This document shows, piece after piece, positions 8,129 to 17,972 of a stretch of 64,000 bases of DNA (position 1 is the first letter of the stretch; every line of letters begins with the position of its first letter). Source of the stretch: an uncultured Flavobacteriales bacterium (lineage in GTDB: Bacteria > Bacteroidota > Bacteroidia > CAIKAF01). A program made the translations under genes and the position numbers. The stretch is taken from NCBI GenBank assembly GCA_903837495.1, contig CAILUT010000031.1:85771-149770 (forward strand). The letters are read 5' to 3'. The notes beneath the pieces were generated by a model. That model searched no databases. It was not told where the DNA came from and saw only the letters and a program-made list of their open reading frames with translations.

Positions 8129-11100
8129 TGGCAAATCGCTTGGCGGTTTTTGTAGAAGACTATCCCTATTCCACGGGAGAGCCCTTTTTTCATGCCGAGT
8201 TGAAGGAGCTGATTCCTCAATTCGACGAAATTCGGGTGATTTGCAAGCATGCTGTGGCCCGCCGAAAATCTCCGCCCGATTTCGCCTTGCCAGAAGGAGT
8301 AGAACTTATAGAACTAAACTCGCGTCCAAGCACCTGGTCAAAAGTGCTTAGTCTGGTTTGGGTTTTGGTTTCGGGCCGCTGGTTTTCCATATTTAAGGAC
8401 CTACGCAGAACGAAAACGCCCCTAAATGTGTACACCTTTAAGGTGGCATTGGCCTACATGGAGTCGGCGGCGCGCATGGAAAAGGAATTGGCCCGGGCAT
8501 GGAAAGGGCCCTTGAAAGACTGGATTTGGTACAGCTACTGGTGCGACGATGCCGCCTATCTGTTGGCCCAATGGCAAAAAAAGGGCAAGATTGACCGCAG
8601 TTTTTGTAGGGTACACAACACAGATGTGTACATGGAAAGGCATCCCTTTTCCTATTTGCCTTTCCGCAAATTTATTCATGAACAACTGAGCGGAATCTTA
8701 GCCATTTCAGACCATGCCCGCCGCTACCTTTGGGTTCAAACGCCCAGGGCTTCTTCCCGCATTTTGCTGAGCCGATTGGGTGTCCCAAGCCAAGAAGCCA
8801 TTCCGGCAGCCAATGGAAATCCTTTTCGGCTGCTTTCCCTGTCAAAAATATCTCCGGTGAAAAACCTAGAGGGATTGATGCAGGCTCTTGCCCAATGGGA
8901 TGGGCCGGAAATGGAATGGCATCATTTCGGATCGGCCTCCAAGGCTCAATACGGGAACGAAATCCAACATAAAATGCAGGAATTGGCTACAGCCAATCCC
9001 CGAATTCAGGTTCATGTCCATGGTTTTGTGCCTCCGGCTGAAATGATGCAACGCATTCGGGCTTTGCAGCCTAATGCCCTAATCAATACCAGTTTTTTTG
9101 AGGGGATTCCCGTAAGCATGATGGAGGTGAGCTCCCTAGGAATCCCTGTTTTGGGCCCAGAAATCTGCGGAGTTCCGGAACTGGTACTCGATGGGGTTTC
9201 TGGATTTTTATTGAATCCCAATCAGCCCGAATCCATACTTCAAGCGCTTAAAAAGCTGCTGGCGCTGGACGAAACGGAATACAAAGCCCTGCGTCAGGGA
9301 AGTTGGCAGGTACAACGCCGGGCTTTTCAAGACCGTTCAAACTTCAGGCAGCTGGTTTCGCAATTGAAGGGAGAGGCAGAACCACAGCTTGTGTTTGAAG
9401 GCGACACGGCGGATGTCGGGGTTTTGTCTGTGGGCACGGGAAATGTCGGGGTTTGGCTGGATTTTTTTCAAGCCGAGGGCATCAAGGCCATTCCTGTTTC
9501 AGAACCGAGCCAAATTCAGGGATGCCAGGGGTTGGTTTTGCCAGGTGTAGGGCACTTTGACGCGGCCATGCGCCGGCTGAACGAGCCCGAATTCCGAAAA
9601 GCCTTAGAAGGGCATTTCCAGAAAAACAAACCGGTTTTGGGTGTTTGCTTGGGCATGCAATGCCTCATGCAAAGCAGCGAAGAGGGGGAAGAGCCGGGAT
9701 TGGGCTGGATTCCTGGTAAAGTTATTTCCTTGAAAAGCCAAGCTGAAAAGCAAGGAGAGCCCTGGCCTCATGTGGGTTGGAAAGAGGCGGTGTCGGCTCA
9801 GGGCGCAAACCTAGGCAGGTTTTATTTTACCCATGGATATGCTTGTGCACCGTTGGAAGCGGATAGCATTAGCCATACGTCGGCCTTCGGCTCCGAGCGG
9901 TTGGTGGTTGGGCTGCGCAAAGGACAGGTTTGGGGTTTTCAATTTCATCCTGAAAAGAGCCATGGCCGCGGCCGGGTTTTGCTTCGGGAATGGCTTCGGG
10001 AAGCGGGTTTTGCGGTCAGGCCTGAACCGGTGCCGGTTTCCGAATCTACGCTGGAATCCCCAAAAATCGACTCCCGCACCCTCTTTCTTCTGGTTCGGGA
10101 TTTCCCTTTTGGGGTGTGTGAACCGCATTTGGCGGCCGAACTGCAGATTTTGGCGCCCCGTTTCCGAAAGGTGGTTTTGTTGGCCTACCATCCGGGGCCC
10201 CGTTCCGAGCGGCCCCTGTTTGGGATCCCGCCCAACGTTGAAACAATAGATGTGTCGTCGGGCATGCGTTTGCCCAACAAAGTACAGGCCGTATTGAAGT
10301 CGGGTTTGCCCCACCGATTGGGGCGTTTGCTGAGCGACCTGCCCGGTCCACATTGCCTGGGTTTAAAAACGGCATTGGCCTACGAAGCCATGGCCTCAAC
10401 TTTACAAGGCAATGTGTTGAGGGTTCTACAGGAAAAAGGGCTGGATGCCCGTTCGGGGATTTGGTATGCCTATTGGACGGACCATGCCGCCTACCTATTG
10501 GCCCTTTGGATGCGAAGGAATTGGATACAAGCCTCCTTAAGCCGAACGCATGGTTCCGACATGTACGCAGAGCGTCACCCTTTGACCTACTTGCCCCATA
10601 GGGCTTTTATTTTTTCACAACTGAGTGCAGTGGCGGTGAATTCGAGCCACGGCATGCACTACCTAAAAACCCGGTATCCAAATCTTAAAGGCCGTTTTTG
10701 GCTGGCTCGTCTAGGGGTAGTTGAACAGGAGCCTTCCGACGTGGAATGGGCCTTACCCGTTCGGCTGGCGTCCCTCTCAGCCATTATTCCCGTAAAGAAC
10801 CTAGAGTGGATTTTGGATACGTTGGAAGACTGGACAGGACCCGAATTGGAATGGCACCATCTAGGCAAGCAGCCTGAAAGCGCATACACGGATGCAATTT
10901 TGAAACGGGGAATGGAGGTTTCGGCAGCGAATCCTAGGGTAAAAATTTGCTTTCACGGCTATGTACCCGCTGGGGCGGTTTTGAATCGGGTTCGGAGCTT
11001 GAAGATTCATGCAATTTTAAACAGCAGCCACTACGAAGGGGTTCCCGTTTCATTGATGGAAGGAATTTCTTTGGGTTTGCCGGGCATAGCCCCTGCTGTT

Positions 11101-11313
11101 TGCGGAGTGCCCGATGTGGTGGTAGATGGATACAACGGATACCTGATTGACCCTCAAAACCCAAGCACTCTGACAAAGGCCATCGAGAGTTTGAGCAATC
11201 TGAACGAAAAGGAGTATAGCGAACTAAGAAAAGGGGCCTTGGCCCTTCAATCGGAACGGTTTTTGGCCTCAGCCAACTACAATCGAATGGCAGGCCTATT
11301 GCAAAATCAATGA
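8128..11313 (+). CDS. Fusion: glycosyltransferase - HisH-like amidotransferase - glycosyltransferase
   Basis: One open frame of 1061 residues with three parts. Residues 1-415 form a GT4-type glycosyltransferase (SKISPVKNLEGLMQAL, FFEGIPVSMMEVSSLGIPVL). Residues about 428-632 form a class I glutamine amidotransferase of the HisH/WbuY type: LPGVGHFDAAM, GVCLGMQCLMQ with nucleophile Cys507, PHVGW, and FHPEKSH with His607 and Glu609 completing the triad. Residues about 650-1061 repeat the glycosyltransferase (SAIIPVKNLEWILDTL, HYEGVPVSLMEGISLG). Both transferase halves share the pattern R-x-H-x-x-D-x-Y-x-E-R-H-P. HisF-like and WbpG-like genes follow at once, so the amidotransferase should supply ammonia for amidino-sugar formation. 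ATG 8128 overlaps the previous stop; an in-frame ATG at 7966 lies far inside the previous gene and is rejected. I know of no described protein with this order. Confidence 0.88.
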   Translation: MANRLAVFVEDYPYSTGEPFFHAELKELIPQFDEIRVICKHAVARRKSPPDFALPEGVELIELNSRPSTWSKVLSLVWVLVSGRWFSIFKDLRRTKTPLNVYTFKVALAYMESAARMEKELARAWKGPLKDWIWYSYWCDDAAYLLAQWQKKGKIDRSFCRVHNTDVYMERHPFSYLPFRKFIHEQLSGILAISDHARRYLWVQTPRASSRILLSRLGVPSQEAIPAANGNPFRLLSLSKISPVKNLEGLMQALAQWDGPEMEWHHFGSASKAQYGNEIQHKMQELATANPRIQVHVHGFVPPAEMMQRIRALQPNALINTSFFEGIPVSMMEVSSLGIPVLGPEICGVPELVLDGVSGFLLNPNQPESILQALKKLLALDETEYKALRQGSWQVQRRAFQDRSNFRQLVSQLKGEAEPQLVFEGDTADVGVLSVGTGNVGVWLDFFQAEGIKAIPVSEPSQIQGCQGLVLPGVGHFDAAMRRLNEPEFRKALEGHFQKNKPVLGVCLGMQCLMQSSEEGEEPGLGWIPGKVISLKSQAEKQGEPWPHVGWKEAVSAQGANLGRFYFTHGYACAPLEADSISHTSAFGSERLVVGLRKGQVWGFQFHPEKSHGRGRVLLREWLREAGFAVRPEPVPVSESTLESPKIDSRTLFLLVRDFPFGVCEPHLAAELQILAPRFRKVVLLAYHPGPRSERPLFGIPPNVETIDVSSGMRLPNKVQAVLKSGLPHRLGRLLSDLPGPHCLGLKTALAYEAMASTLQGNVLRVLQEKGLDARSGIWYAYWTDHAAYLLALWMRRNWIQASLSRTHGSDMYAERHPLTYLPHRAFIFSQLSAVAVNSSHGMHYLKTRYPNLKGRFWLARLGVVEQEPSDVEWALPVRLASLSAIIPVKNLEWILDTLEDWTGPELEWHHLGKQPESAYTDAILKRGMEVSAANPRVKICFHGYVPAGAVLNRVRSLKIHAILNSSHYEGVPVSLMEGISLGLPGIAPAVCGVPDVVVDGYNGYLIDPQNPSTLTKAIESLSNLNEKEYSELRKGALALQSERFLASANYNRMAGLLQNQ

Positions 11314-12038
11314 AACAGGCACCAAGGATTATTCCGGTTTTAGGCCTTTTAGATGGGGGCCTTTGGAAGACCCAGGCATTTTCAACTCCACGTTATGTGG
11401 GCGACCCCATCAACGCCCTGCGGGTGTTTAACGAAAAGGAAGCAGATGAAGTGCTTTTGATGGGTTTTCGGCAAACGCTAACTTCAGCTGAATTGCCCAA
11501 AGATTTGCTTAGCCGATTGGCAGGAGAAGCCCAAATGCCTTTGGGCTATGGGGGTGGAATCCGCAGCTTAGACCAGGTTAAATGGCTGATGGACAAAGGC
11601 TTTGAAAAAGTGGTATTCAACACCGCCCTCGCCGAAAATCCAGGTTTGATTGAAGAATCCGCCAGGCTGATGGGCAGCAGTTCTGTGTTGATCTCCCTGG
11701 ATTATCGAATCGATGCCAAAGGCAAACGCCTATGTTATACACGGAGCGGCACACAGCTTTTGGGCATGGATTTGATTTCTGCTGCTGAAAAAGCAGGCAG
11801 TCTGGGGGCAGGAGAACTGCTTTTGCATCAGATCGATGGAGACGGCCTATACACGGGCTATGATGCTGAGGTATTGCAAGAGGTTCAGCCCCATACGCCC
11901 CTGCCCTTGGTGTTGGCAGGAGGTTGCCGGGGCAATCTTGATTTTACCGATGAATCGGCAGCGGGAGCCTCGGGTTTGGCCGCATCATCCTGCTTTGTTT
12001 TTTATGGGCGGCACCGGGCGGTTTTGATTCATTATTAG
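11310..12038 (+). CDS. HisF-like subunit for sugar amidation (HisF2/WbuZ type)
   Basis: A 242-residue TIM barrel related to imidazole glycerol phosphate synthase HisF. The N terminus RIIPVLGLLDGGLWKT followed by RYVGDPINALRVFNEKEADE is typical of the HisF2/WbuZ branch of LPS clusters, not of histidine synthesis: the first catalytic aspartate of true HisF (Asp11 in Thermotoga, CLDV) is Gly here. The later aspartates remain (SLDYR, HQIDGDGLYTGYD). By family it would channel ammonia from the HisH domain to the amidotransferase encoded next. It overlaps the fusion gene by ATGA and ends 8 bases before the WbuX-like gene. No other histidine gene is nearby. Confidence 0.87.
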   Translation: MKQAPRIIPVLGLLDGGLWKTQAFSTPRYVGDPINALRVFNEKEADEVLLMGFRQTLTSAELPKDLLSRLAGEAQMPLGYGGGIRSLDQVKWLMDKGFEKVVFNTALAENPGLIEESARLMGSSSVLISLDYRIDAKGKRLCYTRSGTQLLGMDLISAAEKAGSLGAGELLLHQIDGDGLYTGYDAEVLQEVQPHTPLPLVLAGGCRGNLDFTDESAAGASGLAASSCFVFYGRHRAVLIHY

Positions 12039-12046
12039 GTTACAAA

Positions 12047-13150
12047 ATGAAGAAATGCTCCTCCTGCCTTCTTAGCACCCAAGACCAACCCAACCTATCC
12101 TTCGATAGCGCAGGCCGGTGTTCCATTTGCCTCCACTATGCCCAACAGGCACCCCTGAGGCAAAAATCCGCAACCGACCTGGAAACCCTGCTTGCTCAAC
12201 TTCGAAAAGCGGGGAAAGGCAAACCCTACGATGCCTTGATTGGATTAAGCGGAGGCACCGACAGCTCCTACGTGGCCTTGCTTTGCCGGGATTTGGGCTT
12301 GCGCGTTCTTGCCGTTCACCTGGACAACGGATGGAATTCCGAACGGGCCGTTCTCAACATGGAACGGATTCTAAGCCGCCTGAACATTGATTTGTACACC
12401 TATGTGGTTCCCTGGGAAGAGTTTCGAGATTTGCAGCGGGCCTACATCCGGGCCGGAGTCATTGACATCGAGGTGTTGACCGACCACGCCATCGCCGCCA
12501 TCCTGTTTCGCCTGGCCCGCAAATTTGATGTGGGCTACATTCTAAGCGGAGAGCATTTTGCCACCGAAGGACAATTGCCCTCAAACTGGGTGCACAACAA
12601 ACTGGACCACCTCAACATTTTGGGGATTCACCGGCAGTTTGGCGAAATTCCCATCCATAGCTACCCATTGATGTCCTACTATCGGTACCGCTGGGGCCAA
12701 GGAAAGGGGCGGGCCCGATCCATTCCCATTTTAAATTATGTGGACTACCAAAAGGAGGCGGTTAAACTGCGGTTAAGCCAAGAATTGGGTTGGCAAGATT
12801 ATGGGGGCAAACACCATGAATCGGTCTTTACCCGTTTTTATCAGGCATACATTCTGCCCATTAAGTTTGGCGTGGACAAACGCAAAAGCCATTTGTCCAC
12901 CCTTATCGCCGCGGGGCAACTCAGCAGAACAGAGGCAGAGCAGGAACTAACCAAACCTATATGTCCTCCCGAATTGCTCGAGAAAGACAAACGATTTGTA
13001 TTGAAAAAGCTGGGCTTTTCTGAAGCCGAGTTTGACTTTTTTATGGCTCAGCCCCCCGTTCCGCATTTGGCCTATCCCAGCGTAATCCATACCCTCAATC
13101 GGATTTCCCGACCTTGGAAGCGGGTAAAAGGCGTATTTTCGTCCCCATGA
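12047..13150 (+). CDS. N-acetyl sugar amidotransferase (WbpG/WbuX/PseA family)
   Basis: A 367-residue ATP-dependent enzyme. Cys4, Cys7, Cys25 and Cys28 form a likely zinc site, and SGGTDSS at residues 68-74 is the PP-loop that adenylates the substrate. WbpG of Pseudomonas aeruginosa works with HisH2 and HisF2 to turn an N-acetyl group of a nucleotide sugar into an acetamidino group; PseA does a related step on pseudaminic acid. The gene order HisH domain, HisF2, WbpG matches that system. The sugar is unknown because no diacetamido-uronate or nonulosonate synthesis genes are visible. It overlaps the next gene by ATGA. Confidence 0.9.
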   Translation: MKKCSSCLLSTQDQPNLSFDSAGRCSICLHYAQQAPLRQKSATDLETLLAQLRKAGKGKPYDALIGLSGGTDSSYVALLCRDLGLRVLAVHLDNGWNSERAVLNMERILSRLNIDLYTYVVPWEEFRDLQRAYIRAGVIDIEVLTDHAIAAILFRLARKFDVGYILSGEHFATEGQLPSNWVHNKLDHLNILGIHRQFGEIPIHSYPLMSYYRYRWGQGKGRARSIPILNYVDYQKEAVKLRLSQELGWQDYGGKHHESVFTRFYQAYILPIKFGVDKRKSHLSTLIAAGQLSRTEAEQELTKPICPPELLEKDKRFVLKKLGFSEAEFDFFMAQPPVPHLAYPSVIHTLNRISRPWKRVKGVFSSP

Positions 13151-15732
13151 GTTCAGCTCCCGTGAAGGTTGTTTTTCTAACCTATTTTTATCCGCCTTGC
13201 AGCCTAACGGCGGCCAACCGTGTCAGTGGATGGGTGAAGCATCTGCAAGGGGGGCCTATTGCGCCGGTGGTAATTACCCGGAATTGGGATCGGCCCATTG
13301 GCCGGGAACGCGATGTGGCTTTGCCCAGCGGGGAAGCCGTAGAGGTGAAACGGGAAGGTACAGCAGAAATTCATACCGTGCCTTTTCGGCCGCTGCTCCG
13401 AGACCGTTTGATCACCGGCCCTCAGTTTTTTATGATCGCCCCTTTGCGTCGATTGCTGTCGTTGTTTGAACGCTGGCTGGGCCGCTGGATGCCCCGCTGG
13501 AATCCCTCGCACCAGGTGGGCGAATATGCCTTGGAATACCTGCGCAGCAATCCCGATGTGGCCTTGCTGGTGGTGAGTGGAAACCCTTTTCAGTTGTACT
13601 ATTACGGCTGGAAAGCCAAGAAGGAATTGGGGATTCCCTGGGTGGCCGATTACCGAGACGATTGGTCCACCAACCGCCTGGTGCCCATTCAAGGTTGGTT
13701 CGCAAAGTGGATGCGCAATCTGGACAGCAAAACCGAAAAACGCTGGGTGGGTACAGCCGAGGCCATTTGCTCGGTGTCAGAAGAGTACGTGGACCGCATA
13801 TCTGCACTGACGGCCAGGCCGGGGTTTACAGTTATGAACGGGTTCAACGCCCTGCTGAACTCGCCCGAACCTCCGCAGAACAAGGCATTTACCCTTTTGT
13901 ACAGCGGATCCTTGTATGCTGCCCAGCCCTTGGAGGCATTTATGTCGGTATGGACTCAGGTGCTGACCGAATTTCCAAATCTTCCCTGGAAAATCGTATT
14001 CCTGGGCCTCAGTTACAGCCCCGCGCAGGTGGAAAGGGTAAAGCAATCCCTACCCAAGGCCCTTTGGGGCTGGGTGGAGTTTAGCCCTAGAATTCCAGTG
14101 GAACAAGCCCTGGAAAGAACCCGACAGGCCGATGCCTTGCTTATGCTGACCTATCAGCAGCAAGGAATCCCATCCAGCAAACTGTTTGATTATTTGGCCT
14201 CTGGCCGCCCGGTGTTGGCCTTTCCCAAAGACGGAGACATCATTGAGCGCATTGTTTTGCAATCGCGAATGGGGCAAGTTCTTTCGGATGCGACCGCCCT
14301 TGCCGACCACCTTAGGGGGCTTTTGAATGAATGGGTAGAAAAGGGCTGCATTGCTGCTCCCGACACCCGTTTTGTAGAAATGTATTCCCGGCAGGCGCAA
14401 ACGGAACTGCTGCTAAAGAACCTGCAATTCATATTGAGCCCCAAGCGAACCTGGATGGTTTTGTGCAACGACTACCCACCCTTGAACGCGGTTGCCGCGG
14501 AACGCCCCTCGGCTTGGGTTGCCGATTTGCTCGACATGGGCGAACGGGTTGTATTGGTTACCAAAAAATGGACGGGGCCCGAAACCCATCCCCGGCATTG
14601 GTGGTATGGTGGAAAACCTCAGATTCAACAATCGGTGCAAGGGCAACTGACACGCATTTTGGTGCCCAACCGAATGGTTCCTACGGATTGGCTGATGCGC
14701 CGTTTTCCGAAAAGGCAGCCCGCCTTGCTGCGCAAAGCCCTTACCGCCACATGGAATTTATGCAGTTGGTTTAACAGCCGTTTTGACCGCCACGCCCATT
14801 TGTACCATGGGGCTGAACACTACCTAGAACAGCACAAGGTAGATGTGCTGCTGGCCACCGGAAATCCCTTTCAAAACTTTCGGCATGCCTACCGCTTGCA
14901 CAAAAAGTTTGGGGTTCCTTGGCTGGCCGATTACCGAGACGGTTGGTATTTAAACCAGGAAACCATTCGGCAAAGAGGAATGCTGGCCTTCTTAATTCGG
15001 CAGGTGGAATGGAGAAAAGAACAACGCTATTTGCAAACGGCGGCCATAGTTACGGCGGCCAGCCCTGCTTTGGCCGAATTTTATACTTTTCTGTTTAACC
15101 GAAAGGTGTTTACCCTATTCAATGGTTTTCGGGACATACCGGAACCCAGGCTGGGTTTTCGGGGCGATGCCCAGAAATTGTGGGTGCACAACGGAACCCT
15201 AAAAGCCACCCAAGATGTGGAATTTTTGTTGGACGCCTTGCTGGTTCCGATCAAAGAGGGAAAATTGCAACCGGGCGATTTGGAACTTCGTTTTGTGGGC
15301 TTGGATCATTTTCCGGACCAATGGGAGCGGGTACGCCATAGGCATACGGAATTGCAACCCTTTTTAAGCGCCACGCCCCGACTGCCCAGAGAGGAAAGTT
15401 TGCAGCACAACCTGGCGGCCGATGCCCTTTTGGCCATTTCAGATCCCGCCTACAACAACATTTACGCCAAGGTGTTTGATTACATCGGTTGCGGCAAGCC
15501 CATACTTGTGGTACCCAATGACCCCGGCTTAATGAACCGCCTGGTGGAAGACCACGGTTTTGGACGTGCTTGTTTTGGGGCTGAGGATTTGGTAGGCCTT
15601 GCCTTAGGGGCCGAAATCCTCGAAACCAATCCCAACAGCGAAAAACATAAAACAACCTTCCACCGCCGGGCTCAAAGCGAGCGACTAAGGTTGTTGGTTG
15701 GGCAACACATATTTAACGAAGATACCGAATGA
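13147..15732 (+). CDS. Tandem double glycosyltransferase (two GT-B units in one chain)
   Basis: 861 residues made of two related GT-B glycosyltransferases. Unit 1 (about 1-430) begins [18 protein letters not shown]; unit 2 (about 433-861) begins [18 protein letters not shown]. Each has N-P-F-Q followed by G-[IV]-P-W-[VL]-A-D-Y-R-D-[DG]-W, and each has a late K-[LV]-F-D-Y-[LI]-x-x-G-[RK]-P-[VI]-L segment typical of GT4-like donor sites. The halves are clearly paralogous, so this is an internal duplication that diverged. It may add two sugars in succession. ATG 13147 overlaps the previous stop as ATGA; the in-frame TTG 13114 is rejected. The stop overlaps gmd as ATGA. Confidence 0.85.
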   Translation: MSSAPVKVVFLTYFYPPCSLTAANRVSGWVKHLQGGPIAPVVITRNWDRPIGRERDVALPSGEAVEVKREGTAEIHTVPFRPLLRDRLITGPQFFMIAPLRRLLSLFERWLGRWMPRWNPSHQVGEYALEYLRSNPDVALLVVSGNPFQLYYYGWKAKKELGIPWVADYRDDWSTNRLVPIQGWFAKWMRNLDSKTEKRWVGTAEAICSVSEEYVDRISALTARPGFTVMNGFNALLNSPEPPQNKAFTLLYSGSLYAAQPLEAFMSVWTQVLTEFPNLPWKIVFLGLSYSPAQVERVKQSLPKALWGWVEFSPRIPVEQALERTRQADALLMLTYQQQGIPSSKLFDYLASGRPVLAFPKDGDIIERIVLQSRMGQVLSDATALADHLRGLLNEWVEKGCIAAPDTRFVEMYSRQAQTELLLKNLQFILSPKRTWMVLCNDYPPLNAVAAERPSAWVADLLDMGERVVLVTKKWTGPETHPRHWWYGGKPQIQQSVQGQLTRILVPNRMVPTDWLMRRFPKRQPALLRKALTATWNLCSWFNSRFDRHAHLYHGAEHYLEQHKVDVLLATGNPFQNFRHAYRLHKKFGVPWLADYRDGWYLNQETIRQRGMLAFLIRQVEWRKEQRYLQTAAIVTAASPALAEFYTFLFNRKVFTLFNGFRDIPEPRLGFRGDAQKLWVHNGTLKATQDVEFLLDALLVPIKEGKLQPGDLELRFVGLDHFPDQWERVRHRHTELQPFLSATPRLPREESLQHNLAADALLAISDPAYNNIYAKVFDYIGCGKPILVVPNDPGLMNRLVEDHGFGRACFGAEDLVGLALGAEILETNPNSEKHKTTFHRRAQSERLRLLVGQHIFNEDTE

Positions 15733-16838
15733 AAAAAGCACTAATAACCGGTGTAACCGGGCAAGACGGAGCCTATTTGAGCCAATACCTCTTGGGTTTG
15801 GGCTACGAAGTTCATGGAATCAAGCGAAGGGCCTCCCAATTGAATACCGACCGCATAGACCATCTTTTCCAGGACCGGCATGAGCAATCGGGCCGCTTCT
15901 TTTTGCATTATGGAGACCTAACCGACGGCAGCAACCTTCAACGGCTGATTGGGGAAATTCGACCCGATGAGCTCTATAATTTGGGGGCAATGAGCCATGT
16001 TCAGGTCAGCTTTACCGAGCCGGAATACGCTGCCAACGTGGACGCATTGGGATTTTTACGCATTTTGGAAGGGGTGCGCGGGCAGGGCTTAGCTCAGCAC
16101 ACCCGTATTTACCAAGCATCTACATCTGAACTGTATGGTTTGGTTCAGGAAGTTCCTCAAACCGAACGCACCCCCTTTTATCCCCGCTCTCCCTATGGGG
16201 CCGCAAAATTATATGCCTACTGGATTGGCGTGAATTACCGTGAGGCCTATGGAATGTACATCAGCAACGGGATTTTGTTTAACCACGAAAGCCCACTGCG
16301 GGGCGAAACCTTTGTTACCCGCAAAATAACAAGGGGGATTGCCCACATGGCCTATGGGAAAAGCCAATGCCTGTGGTTGGGCAACCTAAACGCCGAGCGC
16401 GACTGGGGTCATGCCCGCGATTACGTGGTGGCCATGCATGCCATGCTTCAGTTGGAGCAGGCAGACGATTTTGTAATAGCCACCAACAGAACCACAACCG
16501 TTCGGGAATTTGTGCGCATGGCCTTTTCTCAGGTAGGGGTTAGCCTGGTTTTTGAAGGCCAAGGAAAGGAAGAGGTGGCGAAAGTTGAAACCTGTACCGA
16601 TGCCCGCTATCCCTTTAAAGCCGGCCAGGTGGTGGTACGCATCGACCCCAGGTATTTTAGGCCCGCTGAGGTGGACCAGCTTCGGGGCAATCCGGCCAAG
16701 GCCAAAGAAAAATTGGGCTGGGAACCAACAACCAGCCTAGAAGAATTGGTAACCGAAATGATGGCTGCCGATCTGGAACTGATGGAAAGGGTAAAGGTGC
16801 TGGACGGCAAGGGCCTTAAATTTATTGTACCCAAATGA
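15729..16838 (+). CDS. gmd: GDP-mannose 4,6-dehydratase
   Basis: A 369-residue extended short-chain dehydrogenase. [20 protein letters not shown] is the Gmd form of the NADP-binding G-x-x-G-x-x-G motif, [15 protein letters not shown] the family signature, and [19 protein letters not shown] with [13 protein letters not shown] [12 protein letters not shown] supplies the Thr/Ser-Glu-Tyr-Lys catalytic set. [16 protein letters not shown] also fits. It converts GDP-mannose to GDP-4-keto-6-deoxymannose, the first step to GDP-L-fucose. It overlaps both neighbours by ATGA, and the Fcl gene follows. Confidence 0.96.
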   Translation: MKKALITGVTGQDGAYLSQYLLGLGYEVHGIKRRASQLNTDRIDHLFQDRHEQSGRFFLHYGDLTDGSNLQRLIGEIRPDELYNLGAMSHVQVSFTEPEYAANVDALGFLRILEGVRGQGLAQHTRIYQASTSELYGLVQEVPQTERTPFYPRSPYGAAKLYAYWIGVNYREAYGMYISNGILFNHESPLRGETFVTRKITRGIAHMAYGKSQCLWLGNLNAERDWGHARDYVVAMHAMLQLEQADDFVIATNRTTTVREFVRMAFSQVGVSLVFEGQGKEEVAKVETCTDARYPFKAGQVVVRIDPRYFRPAEVDQLRGNPAKAKEKLGWEPTTSLEELVTEMMAADLELMERVKVLDGKGLKFIVPK

Positions 16839-17776
16839 CAAACAAGATGGATTACTTAAACGGTAGGCATTATGTGGCCGGCCACAGGGGTATGGTGGGC
16901 GCCGCCCTGCATAGGGCCTTAATCAACCGCGGTGCCACCCAGCTTCCCACCCGCACCTCTGCCCAATTGGATTTAAGGGATGCCGCGGCAGTTCGGATGT
17001 TTTTTGAAACAGAACGCCCCGATTATGTGTATTTGGCCGCCGCCAAAGTTGGAGGCATCTGGGCCAACATGAGCTATCCCGCCTCCTTCATTTTTGACAA
17101 TCTCCAAATTCAATCCAATGTAATTGAAGCGGCAAGGGAGTTTGGAGTGCGGAAGCTCCTTTTTTTAGGGTCTTCTTGCATTTATCCAAAACTGGCTCCC
17201 CAGCCCCTAAAAGAGGAATATCTAATGGCGGGCCCCTTGGAGCCCAGCAACGAACCCTATGCCATGGCTAAGTTGGCCGGGATGTCCTTAATCCGGGCTT
17301 ACCGAAAGCAGTACGGTTGCGATTTTATATCGGTTTTGCCCTGCAATTTATATGGGCCTGGAGACAACTACCATCCTCAGCAATCGCATGTGATGGCAGC
17401 CCTTTTGCGCAAATTCACAGAAGCAGTACAGCAAGGCCGAACCGAAGTGGAGGTCTGGGGCAGTGGAAGCCCCCTTAGGGAATTCATGCATTGCGACGAC
17501 CTGGCCTCGGCTTGTTTGTTCCTGATGGAAAATTACAGTGATGAAGCCCCGGTGAACATTGGCACTGGAACCGAAATCAGCATCAAGCACCTCGCTTTAA
17601 GCATTGCCGAAGCTACCGGTTTTAAAGGGAACCTTAAATTCAATCCAGATTATCCCGACGGGACTCCCCGCAAGGTAATGGATTCTTCAAAGTTGTTGGG
17701 GTTAGGCTGGTCGCCTTCAATATCTATGAAAGAAGGGCTCAATTCCACACTGAGTTCTTTACCAAGGTTAGATTGA
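16835..17776 (+). CDS. fcl: GDP-L-fucose synthase
   Basis: A 313-residue short-chain dehydrogenase of the GDP-fucose synthase family (Fcl/WcaG). [18 protein letters not shown] is the nucleotide-binding segment, [18 protein letters not shown] and YAMAKLAGM carry the catalytic Ser, Tyr and Lys, and [20 protein letters not shown] is a family hallmark. It epimerises and reduces GDP-4-keto-6-deoxymannose to GDP-L-fucose. Directly coupled to gmd by ATGA, and with the ManC gene at 19643-20722 it gives a GDP-fucose route from mannose 1-phosphate. Last gene of the tightly overlapping run. Confidence 0.95.
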   Translation: MTNKMDYLNGRHYVAGHRGMVGAALHRALINRGATQLPTRTSAQLDLRDAAAVRMFFETERPDYVYLAAAKVGGIWANMSYPASFIFDNLQIQSNVIEAAREFGVRKLLFLGSSCIYPKLAPQPLKEEYLMAGPLEPSNEPYAMAKLAGMSLIRAYRKQYGCDFISVLPCNLYGPGDNYHPQQSHVMAALLRKFTEAVQQGRTEVEVWGSGSPLREFMHCDDLASACLFLMENYSDEAPVNIGTGTEISIKHLALSIAEATGFKGNLKFNPDYPDGTPRKVMDSSKLLGLGWSPSISMKEGLNSTLSSLPRLD

Positions 17777-17972
17777 TGTAATGCCTTTTTAGGGTATTTA
17801 GGAAAGAAATTTGATCGTTTCGACAAAATAAAACACCCGCCATTTTTTAAAAATTCAATCAAAAATTCAAATATTTATCAAAAAATTTCTTCAAAGAATC
17901 CTGGCCAAACATGGTTATTCAATTTCTAGAAATCAAACGGGAGAGGAAGGGCTTTACTTCCACCGCGATTTC

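Noticed and set aside
9391..10030. HisH as a separate gene starting inside the fusion
   Set aside because: No stop codon separates it from either transferase and no overlap signature or clear start is seen; one polypeptide is the direct reading.
11310..12038. Histidine biosynthesis hisHF locus
   Set aside because: Other his genes are absent, the HisF first Asp is missing, and the partner gene is a sugar amidotransferase.
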